A stretch of 64,000 nt of DNA from the NCBI GenBank assembly GCA_027886185.1, contig WOAB01000226.1, forward strand, positions 1,054,001-1,118,000, written 5' to 3'. The notes beneath the pieces are model-generated. The model saw only the letters and a program-made list of their open reading frames with translations. It searched no databases and was not told the origin of the DNA. Positions 49,620 to 59,769 of this stretch are shown here, in pieces (position 1 is the stretch's first letter; the number at the start of each line of letters is the position of its first letter). Made by a program: the position numbers and the translations under genes. Origin of the DNA: Rheum nobile (taxonomy: Eukaryota; Streptophyta; Magnoliopsida; Caryophyllales; Polygonaceae).

Positions 49620-51107
49620 ATGGATTTCTGGGGAGAACCGCGCGATAACCCACACCCCTACTCACTTTCGCCAGAGAGGGGATACTACCGAACTTCCAGT
49701 GCAGAAAGACCAGTTAGAGCCTACAGACTCTGTTACGATCTGCGGCATTCCAATGACTATTGCCCAAGACTTCTTGAATATACAACTGCAGTAAACGCTG
49801 CAAGAGGTTTTGATCCGCAGAGGCCGCGATATGACCCATACTCTTACACATACAACTCAGGGTGGAGGAATCACCCCAATCCGAGTTATGGGAGCCATCA
49901 ATACCCTCCATATGGCCCTGACTGACAGGAGTTCTATCCAGAGCCACAGTCATTCTATCAGCAGGGTACTCCGCACCAGTACTATCCGGCATACGAGCAT
50001 AGCCCACCAGTGTCCAATCCAAGTTCCGCCATGTCAACTGAAGAGATGCTCAAGACCTTGACTCAGCACTTCGCCACTCATACTCAAACTACGGAGTCAA
50101 GCATCAAGAATATAAAAAGGCAGGTGGACCAGATGATGGAATCAATTATATGGATCGATGCAAGGATTTCAGGGAATCTACCATCTCAAACAGTAGTAAA
50201 CCCGAGGGAAAACATTCCTCCTAGTGCTGAAGAGGAGGACGAATATGAGATGGAGAAAATCGCCGACCGCCCCACATCACCTCTCACCGTGACCCGGCGT
50301 AAAGCCCCAGTTATTTCACCGCCCCGCGGCAACACTGACCGCGACCCGTCGGTGAGCCTCAGTAATCTTCCCTCACAGCCACCGCCCCGCAGCGATGACC
50401 ACCGCCCCGCGGTGAGACCACCGCGACCCTGCATCCAAAATCCTAGCTCTGCTGATGAGGTTTGGATGGATACCTGCTTTCGCAAGGTGCTGACTGAGGA
50501 GGAGTACTTTTTGGGACTGGAGGAGTGGAGCGACGATGAGGAGGAGTGTCGTGATCGCGAAAATACTCCAGAGATAACCGTTTCTCTCAAAAATGCCCCG
50601 GCAGTCCCTGACCCTCTGGAGGCTGCCTATGATGAGTTTGTGCATCTCAACTCATTCCCGCTCGTCGCGCTGCAACCCATCGCACCTTTCCTTGAGGCTT
50701 CCCGAGTTACTCAAAGGCTAAAGAACAACGAGAACATCTATGAGGCCTTCAGTGACTGCACAAAAACCGTTCCCTTGGTCACATTGGCAGACAGCACCCC
50801 TCGCTGCAAGGAAATGTTAAAGGTGTTGGGCATGATCAAGAAGAAACCGAAAGGGAAGCACAAGAAGGAGGCCTTGATTCAAGTGGTGAATTTTAACATA
50901 CTGGATACGGGGCAAGATAAGCATGAAGGCCCCGAGATGTTGGGTAGGCCATTTCTGAAGATGGCAAGTGCGTTCATGGGTATACACAATGGTCCACCCA
51001 CAAAGAAGTGCAGGAGATTGGGGGTCACGCTCAATCGGGAGTATACAAAGAGGCATCCCCCTGATCCAGGCCCCAGGAGTTTGGTGGTTGTGAGCAAACC
51101 AAGTTGA
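49620..51107 (+). pseudogene. G2 gag-like ORF with one stop
   Basis: ATG at 49620 (MDFWGEPRDNPHPYS) after the primer site. An in-frame TGA at 49923 precedes a long open frame that runs to 51107. The N-terminal third is rich in Tyr, Pro and Asn (YDPYSYTYNSGW), like the Athila-type gag linker. EEMLKTLTQHFATHTQTTESSIKNI is a helical segment, and NLPSQTVVNPREN follows. A central acidic and Arg/Pro-rich part contains GC-rich repeats coding for DHRPAV and RDP. Near the end, PEMLGRPFLKMASAFMGIHNG resembles the last strand of a Gypsy protease (xLGRPFL). The catalytic Asp region is not visible. It is a shortened gag-pro derivative. Confidence 0.75.
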
Positions 51108-52398
51108 GGAGAATGAAGTAGTATGTCAAGCCATGACAATAACTAAGGCGTTGTCCAGGAGACAACCCGAGGTATGTATTTCTTTTCCCTTGCTTTTCTG
51201 TCTTTGTTTTTGCATTTGTTTTTGGTGTGTTTTTGCTTCTTTTTTTTCTTTTTTTTTCGACTAACCTGCAGGGAAGAGACCCATGCCTATTGAAGAAGGT
51301 GTTTCCATACCATTGTAAGTCTCGTCCATCCCTGCACTAAGTCACTCCCCGAAAAAATCTTAAACGGGGAGTAAAAAAAAATCAAAAAAAAAAGTTCTAC
51401 TGAAGTCCAGCTGTCCAGAGTTTCCCATGGAGACGGTGCGCATCATGTTGTCAAGGAGGATATATTGCCCTATATATTATTTGGCAACGATGATGGCCCT
51501 ACAATTGACAGTTGGGAGGAGGAACACTAGAGCCCACACCATGATTACATCTGGGCTCCACCATGTGTTCCTAAAAGGCCGTGCAATCCTACTATCTTTG
51601 CTATACCACTATTCACCAAAGTGGTTCCCTTTTGGTTGCACGGTAGGAGAAGATTATAGAAGTGATGAAGACACCCCGCCCAACACCAGGGACCTGGGCG
51701 TATACTAAGATTACCGCCAGCAAACCGGAAGTGTCTAAGCAGCTTGGCGACGTTTGTGAGTTATTTTTTTGTTTTTCCATGTGCTTCTACTCTTTTGTCT
51801 TTCATTACATTGAGGACAATGAAATGTTTAAGCATGGGGGAGGATTTTATACTTACTATGTCGTTGAGGATGAATAAAAAGAAAAAAGGCATACATGAAA
51901 ATCCTGGGATAGGTCAAAAACCTGAAAGGGCGGCCTAGGTAATAAGCAGGTGGCTTGGACCAGCATTAGGCTGGGGTAATATGTGGTCAAGAGTGACGTG
52001 AGCTTATGTGAGTACATCTATTGGAAAATGAAATGAGTGGCTTGGTGAAAACCCGAAAGGGCGCCTTGGCAAAATGAGCGAAAAAGAAGAAGAGTGATTT
52101 TAGGATTTCTCATTATTCTTGGCGAGGCGTCATAAGAAGAGGAGATATAAGGAGGTTTCGGGTAGGTCACTCTGGAAAAATAAGAAGATAGATGCGGAGG
52201 CTAGGATTAGTATTTTCACTCTATGGTGTTGTGTTGTATTGTGTTGTTGTGATGTGCGTGTTGCTTTGGTACTCTGGAGCTGATTGTTGAGTTGTTGTAA
52301 TTGCTGGTGTCATATTTTCTTGTACTTCATGAGACCTTGGTGTTTGATTGAGGGAGTGGGTTGTTCATTAGCTTACTCGGGACGAGTAAAGGTCTAAG
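51108..52398 (+). other. G2 internal non-coding region
   Basis: No coding domains. It holds a phrase 'aagcatgggggaggattt' at about 51831 that resembles the real polypurine tract at 52399. It also has internal repeats, for example 'ctgaaagggcg' near 51922 and 'ccgaaagggcg' near 52051. Pyrimidine runs lie near 51190-51260. Confidence 0.65.
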
Positions 52399-52410
52399 CA
52401 TGGGGGAATT
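52399..52410 (+). other. G2 polypurine tract
   Basis: CATGGGGGAATT immediately before the 3' LTR. Confidence 0.85.
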
Positions 52411-53987
52411 TGATAGGTGTCATTTCATGCACCTTAACTAGCAATTATTAGCATTATTTAGAGGAGTTTATGACTAGAGTTGAGGTTAAGTCTGTAATCC
52501 AGAAGTTGTGGAGAGAATTGAAGATATCCAGGGATTTACAGCTTATTGAAGGATGGATGAGATTCCGCTTGAAGACTAATTGGAGAAGGCTACCAACACT
52601 TGGTGGTATGGAAGAGCGGAAGAGAAGAAGAAGAGCTGAAGAAAGGAGTGGGCGAATTACTACCGCCCCGCGCCAGAGCCACCGCGACCCGGCGGTGGGT
52701 CTCAGAGAAAGTCACCGCCCCGCGGTGGGAGCTGACGCCCCGCGGCCATCACGTGAGGCAAAGCAGGGAAATTAATTAAACGCACCGCGTGATTGCTGGA
52801 ATTTAAAGGAATGGGCCAAGTTGAAGAAAGGCCCATGAAATCGGCCCAACTGAAGAAAGGCCGCATAAAGAAAAGCAGCGCTGAATTGAAGCTGGAGAAA
52901 GCGGGCGATGACGGAGGATGACATCAGCGCCTTGATGATTTGTTGGAGTGGGTCGTGCTGATGCTATGTTGAAGATGGGCCGCTGATGTGAAGAGTGGGC
53001 CGATCAGCTGGAATTGGAGATGGACAGACGAGAGGCTTGCACGAGAATTACGGGATTAATTCCCTATTTCGTTTTGTTTATTTTTGGCTATTAGTTTTAT
53101 TATTATTTCTTTTTATTATTTTTATCACTTTTAGAATTAGGTTAAAAACCTTTTAGTTAACCTAGTTGCCAGAAGATTCAGTTTTAGAAGTTCGTTTTTC
53201 ATTCTGCCTCTAGGGTTTCAACCCATGGAGAGCTAAACACCTTTATTTTGCTAGACAATTGGAGCATTGCAATGGATTGGTTGTGAGATTTCTATTCCTT
53301 GTTCTATATCTTATAAAGTTGGTTTAATTCTTTTGAGCATATTGTCTATTGGTTTGTATTGATTTATCTAGAGTTGCTAACTAGGTTTATCGATATTTAT
53401 CATAGTGCTAGGGTTTGCATATAGTGGAATACAAATGCATACCTAGTAGCAAACACAATTGTTACATATAGTGGAATACGAGTGTGCAATTGTGAAAGAG
53501 AATTATTTGCATGTTAAGTAGTAAGGTTTTCTTCTATTTGCATGTATCCTATATCCTTGTGTGTTTTGCTATTGCTTTGTTAGTGGTAAGTCTATCAACA
53601 ACTGTGAGAATTGGTAGTACTCTTCCATTGATATTGTGATAAGTCTATCAACAACTGTGAGAATTGGTAGTACTTAAGATCAGGATGGGAACAACTATAA
53701 GATTGTGAAAAGAACTTGGAACAATAGTTATCAGTGATCGACCTATTTCATCGGCAGTGTGGATATTTGTCTAGTGGAATACTTCCACCCATCATACTTA
53801 TTCTTTCTCAAAAGCTTGCATCCTTGTTACTCTGTGTTTGATAACCAAAAACCCCCTTGTTACTTTGCATGCTTAGAAACACATAGATTGATTACTTCCT
53901 CCATGTGGGTTCGACCCTTACTTGCCCAGACTACTTGTTTAGGTTTGTTAGGATTATTTTGTTTAGGTGTCACAACAACGCCTATCA
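52411..53987 (+). repeat. G2 3' LTR
   Basis: 1577 bp, the same length as the 5' LTR. I see roughly 25-30 substitutions between the two, clustered in the first 500 bp. Confidence 0.93.
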
Positions 53988-55699
53988 GCTATCCATCTCC
54001 CATCAACTCGCTTCCATCACCACCATTCATCGCGTTCTTCTGTTCGCGATCAACTACATCATCACGTTCCACAGCAGAATCACCACACCGAGTGACTTCC
54101 CAACCAAGACTAGATCCAAAGGCATCACCTTTGACAATTCGACTTGTCACAGGAGGCAAGGACACATCATTGTCATACATCCCCGTAGAACTCAACTTCT
54201 TTGGAGTCTTCTCTTCATACGTTTCCCATAAGGCTCAATTCTTTTGGAGTCTTCTCTTGATCATTCATTTTCTTATGTTTCTGTAGAAGTGTTGAGGTTC
54301 ACTGTCGTCATCGGCTATTATTCGAGAAGCGATGGGTGTAACCTAATACGACTACTTAGAATATTTTTATTGTACCCTTGCGTAGTCTTTCATTAGACTA
54401 ACCAATCGGTTATTTTCCTTTGAATGGTTGGCTGGTGTCATCCGTCTCATACGACACATCAGGTAAGTTTTCGCATCAGTGAAGGCATAGACTCGACGAG
54501 AAGGCGGTTGAAGTTTTGTGATTTCAAAGGTTGAGATCCTGGCGAAGGTCGCATGATCAAGACCGTCGTGGTGTTTTTTTTTCAAAGACTTCCGCTGTGA
54601 TAAATATTTCGTATTCGGTAAAATGTAATTTGCGACGGAATATTATTTGGGGCAGATTTATTGTCGTTTAATAAAGTTTGTGTTATTATATAGTTGTTAT
54701 AAAATGATTTAGCCTTGGGTGACCCCAGACGTATAATCTGATGTCACTGGCGGTAAAACTTTCAAAGGAGAATTTGGGGGTGTTACACATATATGAAAGA
54801 GTAACATACCTTTTGATGCAAAACTTTTTTTCCAGGATCACCCTGGAGAATAGAGCCTCAATTATGACTCTTCTACTTAGTCCACACGAGCACGGTATTA
54901 GATCATCTTGCCTTCGCTTGCTAGAACGAACGAACGATAAAGAACAAAGCTCCTTTCCAACACTTTGGATGAACGGCTATGAACACTTGATTTGTGGCTT
55001 CGGTTGACTGAAAAAGCTTCTAACACACAATGGCCTTTTATCCATGTATATGTCACGTAAAAGGAACAATTTCCTTTTTATGATATCTTTGAAAGATATA
55101 TGTATATATTATCTTATTTAATATCATATATCTATTTAATATCATATATCTTATAAGATAAATCTCATTTTAACTAGAAAGAGATATTTATGGTTGATAT
55201 AATATCTTATCTTTCTTAAAGATATATTTCCGTATATCATCAAATAAATAGATAACTCTTTATTATTACTTGATGAATAATCCACTCTTCCAATATTATC
55301 ATATAGCCGAAATTCCCTTGTCCCACCATAGGCCTCAAGTTGCTTTGATCTAGCCTAATTACTCTATTGTATGTGACCTTATAGGACCCAGATAAAATAA
55401 CAATGGGCCAAATCCAAAATATCCCATAAGTCATAGTTGGTTTCTAGCAAAGCACTAAGACTACCTAAAATATCCGGATTATTAATCTCCATTATAATCT
55501 TATTCTATTATTAGTAATTGCCATCTTGATTAAATGACACATATTCCTTCAGGTTTGCTAAGGTTATACATGGGAACATGTGTTATTACAGGGCCAGACT
55601 CGGTCAGTCGGTTCGAATCAGTGAGTTCGACTCGGGGTCAAATCGATGAGCAAAGGTAAGTCCGTAAGTAGTGTGCGTATCGCCTCCAAAGTTGGAACG

Positions 55700-56290
55700 A
55701 TGTCGTCGGTTGAAATGAGACGCTCAACGAGAGTCTTTGTGCCGAAAACGAAAGAAACTGAAGGGTGAAAGTTCTGAGGCATGGGAGGAAGCTTTGTGTG
55801 GAATCTAGCTAGACAAAGATTGAAGTTTTAGGGAGAGTAACAGACGGCCAAGATCTAATTAGGTTAATTGACGATTTTGGTGATTCGACGGGGAACCTTG
55901 GCGAGGAAACTGGGTGGCTAAATGGAGTGGGTGATAAAGGGAGATCGAGAGTTTAATGCTATGGTAATCAAAAATGCTGAAAATACTGAGCCTCAATTGA
56001 TGAACATAGTTTCGCCGAGTTGGTTAACTGACGATGTATGCCTGAATAAGAAATTCGGCCTGGTTTATAGAAGGAAAAGGCTTGGTGTCAAGAAGTCAGA
56101 TTCTTTGGGTTCAATGCCAATTTTGATGTTGGTGATTTCAAAAAATCTGGTGGCAAGGATTTGGAATGCATTTCTTTCACATGAAGAGGAGAAAGTGCTT
56201 TGGATTTGTTTTGTGATATGTCTACACATGGAGGCTGCAACTTTTCAAATTTATGTTTGCATGTTTCATTGTGTGTTCACTTTAAATTAG
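55700..56290 (+). pseudogene. Enhancer of polycomb-like (EPL) gene fragment, broken
   Basis: ATG at 55700 gives MSSVEMRRSTRVFVPKTKE. After a frame change at about 55767 comes KVLRHGRKLCVES. Together these resemble the opening of plant enhancer of polycomb-like proteins, in which a MRR(S/T)TRVF start is followed by VLRSGRRLW. Further on an open frame (55922-56290) includes LTDDVCLNKKFGLVYRRKRLGVKK, which again fits the FGIVYxRKR region of that family as I remember it. Stops and frameshifts are frequent and the conserved C-terminal EPL domain is not found. Family role: subunit of NuA4-type histone acetyltransferase complexes. The nested transposon stack ends 143 bp before the ATG. Confidence 0.5.
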
Positions 56291-58512
56291 ATTCTTACAT
56301 CAATATTTTTGTAAATGAACCTTTTCTGTAAGTTTGAAATATTCTTTTTTTTATCTCCACTTATTTTTTTAAGATGCAAATAGTATGTTCTATTGCAATT
56401 TGCAAGTCTACAAATACAACTACGGATGGGTATGATGGTGAGGCAAAAAGATACATGACCATCAAATATTGATATGATTGTGGAAAAATAATGGGTGATA
56501 CTGAAATTAAAAATAACAGAATTAGTATTTCAAATCGATAATATTGAACAAACTGAGAAAAAGTTCTCTTTATACCACACTTTTTTTGTTACAATTTTGA
56601 GAATAAGTAGCAATATTGTTACTATCAACATTATTTTTTAACCAAAATGCTTTCTCAACTAGGCATTTACTAAGATGTTAATGTCGGTTTGGGAATTCAA
56701 AAATAATTCACCACGAGTAAAGCATTCTTTATACAAACAATGCAACGTGAAATGAACGATGCGGTGGCGCAAAAAAGATTGTGGGGAACTTTGAAAAGAA
56801 CATTAATTATGGAAAGAAGATTTCAACGATTTCTTTGGCTGCAAGACTTGAAAAAAGATAAAAATATATTTTAGCATATTTTTGAAGATTCTATAGAAGA
56901 AAAAAGTGAATATTTGATTTGGTGCTTAAGATTATGAAATATATTGTTAATTACCTTAGTTAGCACTTAGTGGTCTGCTAGGTTAATTTATGGTGGTCCC
57001 TTCCTATGATTATATATACTCGTGTATACCTTAGAGAAAGGTATAACGCAACTATGAGTATCCCAGGTGATCGAGTTTGAGATTCAAAGTACAAACTTCG
57101 TATGAAGTACTTTGTTTGGGTTTCTTATGTTATTGTGATTGTTAGCTAGGTTGATTACACTTGGAGCTAGTCTAGAAGTCTAGGATCTGTATGAGACCAG
57201 GTGGAGATAAGAATTGCGAGATTATACAACTTGATTAATAATACAAATAAATATTTAAAATTCTATTAGGGTAACACCTAGGGTAGATGTTTTTCTCAAG
57301 ACAATTATTTGATTGATTAAGTTTTTCTATCTAAGAAACGATGTTGTCGTTATTTGTCAATTATTATTTACGTTATTTAGAAAACACTCTTAGTAACACA
57401 CCTCGATTCAACATAAATAATCTCATATATTCATTTTAACTATAATTTTGAAACACCTATTGAAGAGAAGTTTAGAGAGTCTTACCAATTAAAGACGAAA
57501 TACTGGCCGGATAAATAATTATTAATTAAAAAAAGTACTCTCATTAATGCACATTCATATACTACGTATTATTTCAACCAAAAAAAAAAATACTACGTAT
57601 TATATAACACCCAAAAGATCTTGTATATATATTCAATGAATTACTCCTTTATTCTGCTTTTTAACACTGCATTTTAACTTACAACTAAGAGGCCAAATCA
57701 GAGAAATCATACCACTTAGACATAACTTTTGAGTCAAATCAAACAACTATTTTACTAACTTGTCTCTTTAGGCCCCATCTAAAAGGAAAATATGAGAAAG
57801 GCCGGCAAAATTATTGCGCCCTGATCAAGAAATTTTAATTAACCCTCCACTATACATAATGCAACAGCTGTTATAATTTGTAATTTATTATTAAAGAAAA
57901 GAAAAACAAAAATGGAAGAATTATTCTCAGAAACCGTTGGAAAAGGTTTAGAAAGAAACGGAATTTGAGGTCTCTTACCAAATTCCTCCACAGCTCCACT
58001 CCATTTTCTTTCGCCAAAATCCTCGCCTAGATAGATTCTCGCGTGATCCTCGCGCTTTCTCACTCAGTCCAAGCGAATTCCTGTTGCTGTCACTGAAATT
58101 GTCTTCAGTTTGTGCGTTTCTTCTTGTTTACTTGACAATTAATCAGCGCAGTTGGAACTTCCTCGAGAAGTCGGTGAATCGTTTCCGCTATTTTCAGGCT
58201 CTTGATCTGCTTTTCGGAAATTCTCCGACGGCATGAGATTGAAGACACGGTTTGCGCTCAATTACGCGTATCAATCGCGCGCAAACCGACATTCTTGCCG
58301 GAATTCGACGCCGGATTGGATTCACAGGTATTCTGGTAATTGAATTTCGCAGTATCGTGTAACTGTAATTGAGACTGTTGAGTTGAATTAAGTGCTGAGG
58401 GATTCAGAATCTAGCAAGATTTTAGTATATTCGTTGTTAATTAGGTCATAATAAGCACTCGGAAATCGAATTCTGTTGGTTAGATTGTGTAATTTGCGTG
58501 ATTAACCTGGGC
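56291..58512. other. Intergenic region and leader of the next gene
   Basis: 56291-57780 is AT-rich with no recognised gene. A patch near 56740-56860 has purine-rich, coding-like composition but is short. 57840-58060 precedes the myosin-binding-like gene. Its leader probably contains an intron, with a GT donor around 58327 ('cacag|gtattc') and an AG before about 58445. Splice sites are guesses. Confidence 0.5.
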
Positions 58513-59769
58513 ATGGAAGATGCTTGTGTAAAGGAAGCGATGGAAACCCTACATGCTCAGCAAGAGCTGCTCCAGCAGCTGTACGCAGAGCTGGATATGG
58601 AGAGGGAGGCTACGGCCACCGCCGCCAGTGAATCCCTCTCCATGATACTCCGCCTCCAGGGGGAGAAGGCCGCCGTGGAGATGGAGGCCAGCCAGTACAA
58701 GAGGATTGCTGAGGAAAAAATGGTACACGCGGAAGAAACACTTGGAATCTTTAGGGGTTTGATTTACCAGAAGGAGATGCAAATAGCCTCTCTTGAGTTT
58801 CAAGTGCAAGCCTATAGATTCAAGCTTATGAGCTTGGGTTGCAATGATGTCAGTGAAATGCTCTTGAGAAGAAATGGAGTAACTGGTTGCAATGATGTCA
58901 GAAGAGGGTGTTCACTTCCTTCAAACTTCTTCAAATACGGGGAGGAACCTCCTACCGATTGCCAAGTGTCTGGTGAGAGTAGTGTAAAGTTTTTGCCAGA
59001 GATGAAGGATCAGGATCATGGTCATGTGAAGAGTGGTGATTTCAGTTCATACTGTGAGCAGATCAGAAGGCTAGATGAGCGGGTAAAACACTTGTCCAAC
59101 TCCAAGGATTTGTGTGATAGTGGCAATAAGAGAAATAAGATGATCAGATCTTGTTCTTTGCACTCACAAACAAGCTCAAACTCATTTTGTGATGCATTGA
59201 AAGGAGAAATGACAACTGAAGCCGGTGAGCATTTGATGGATATGGAGTCAAATAAGGATCCTGCAACACCAGCCAAAGTACATGATATATTTGAAGTGCC
59301 AGAAACTACTAGCTGTGGTGAAATTGTTACTTTGCCTCAGAGGAAAGATAAGGGAAAGTTAAGTCCTGAAGATGAAATCTATCATATGACGCCTGATGCG
59401 ATTAAAGCTGTCATTTCAGATGACACAGAGAAGAACAGTTGGGATCGGAGGATAACCATGTCTCCAGATATGAATAATGCATTCCTCAAGCCACGAGATG
59501 GACTGGCTGTCGAGCATTTGTATCATAAGCGTCCTGATGTTAGTGACTTTGAACTTCAACAGATGAACAGGAGGCTGAAGAGACTCGAGGATGAGAGAAT
59601 CATGGCTAGGCAAGAAATTACGCATGAAGACGATGATGACAAATTGTTATTAATGAAAGTCATTAAGGATCAACTCAATTCAATAGAAGATGAGATAAAA
59701 CGATGGAGACCCAAGAAGAAGCCGCCTCCAAAGAAAGAAGTAGATCTCACTTCTCTCACAGAGGTATAG
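58513..59769 (+). CDS. GTD-binding (DUF593) myosin-binding protein-like
   Basis: A single exon of 418 residues. I chose ATG at 58513 (MEDACVKEAMETL) because no in-frame ATG precedes it. Residues 1 to about 105 form the GTD-binding domain: LHAQQELLQQLYAELDMEREATATAASESLSMILRLQGEKAAVEMEASQYKR, then EEKMVHAEETL and YQKEMQIASLEFQVQAYR, a continuous coiled coil. The middle is low-complexity and acidic. A second coiled coil at about 340-400 (LQQMNRRLKRLEDERIMARQEI, IKDQLNSIEDEIKRW) is followed by a basic KKKPPPKK tail. This family binds the globular tail of class XI myosins. This member lacks the N-terminal membrane segment of MyoB1-4 and is most like the short MyoB7 type (inference). The final codon runs into GAG|GTATAG, a possible donor, so a spliced form with another C-terminus cannot be excluded. 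Confidence 0.9.
   Translation: MEDACVKEAMETLHAQQELLQQLYAELDMEREATATAASESLSMILRLQGEKAAVEMEASQYKRIAEEKMVHAEETLGIFRGLIYQKEMQIASLEFQVQAYRFKLMSLGCNDVSEMLLRRNGVTGCNDVRRGCSLPSNFFKYGEEPPTDCQVSGESSVKFLPEMKDQDHGHVKSGDFSSYCEQIRRLDERVKHLSNSKDLCDSGNKRNKMIRSCSLHSQTSSNSFCDALKGEMTTEAGEHLMDMESNKDPATPAKVHDIFEVPETTSCGEIVTLPQRKDKGKLSPEDEIYHMTPDAIKAVISDDTEKNSWDRRITMSPDMNNAFLKPRDGLAVEHLYHKRPDVSDFELQQMNRRLKRLEDERIMARQEITHEDDDDKLLLMKVIKDQLNSIEDEIKRWRPKKKPPPKKEVDLTSLTEV

Larger units (their letters stand above)
47900..53987 (+). mobile_element. Non-autonomous LTR retrotransposon G2 (gag-like only), inside G1 3' LTR
   Basis: 6088 bp, TGATAGGTGTC...CGCCTATCA. The duplication GCTAT is at 47895-47899 and 53988-53992. 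The two LTRs are both 1577 bp and nearly identical. A tRNA-Asp-like primer site, a gag-like ORF with a remnant of protease, about 1.3 kb of non-coding DNA and a polypurine tract fill the inside. No RT, RNase H or integrase. The primer site and the NLPSQTVVNPREN phrase fit the Athila/Tat side of Gypsy (inference). Confidence 0.93.
37955..54169 (+). mobile_element. Gypsy (chromovirus-like) retrotransposon G1, third layer
   Basis: LTRs begin TGATGTGACCC and end GGACACATCA. The duplication TTGTC is at 37950-37954 and 54170-54174. Inside are a tRNA-Met primer site, gag, protease, RT, RNase H, integrase and a polypurine tract. Two later insertions split it: a minus-strand family-A solo LTR in pol (43418-45290) and element G2 in the 3' LTR (47900-53987). 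Without them G1 would be about 8.2 kb. Integrase with a GPF motif, no recognisable chromodomain, and an ORF running into the 3' LTR are features of the CRM group (inference). Confidence 0.95.
47139..54169 (+). repeat. G1 3' LTR, split by element G2
   Basis: Pieces 47139-47899 and 53993-54169 total 938 bp, against 937 bp for the 5' LTR. G2 with one copy of GCTAT separates them. Confidence 0.93.
36367..54787 (+). mobile_element. Solo LTR, family A, second layer, split by G1
   Basis: Pieces 36367-37954 and 54175-54787 add up to about 2201 bp: TGTAATAACCCC at the left, GGGGGTGTTACA at the right. The duplication CATAT is at 36362-36366 and 54788-54792. The left piece carries five or so CCGCGACCGCGG-like palindromes (36545-37060), a CT microsatellite (36808-36831) and the family box 'aggcaagtggcggttcgctc' (37292-37311). 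ORFs in this GC-rich stretch are incidental. Confidence 0.92.
36274..55551 (-). mobile_element. Solo LTR, family B (outermost layer of the nest)
   Basis: Two pieces, 36274-36366 and 54793-55551, form one LTR of about 852 bp. On the plus strand it starts TGTAGGGATT and ends ATTCCTTCA, so in sense it reads TGAAGGAATATG...CCCTACA. The flanks GGTTT at 36269-36273 and 55552-55556 match exactly. No internal domain. TGAAGGAATATG-type ends suggest a Copia LTR (inference). It was split by the family-A insertion at CATAT. Confidence 0.85.
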
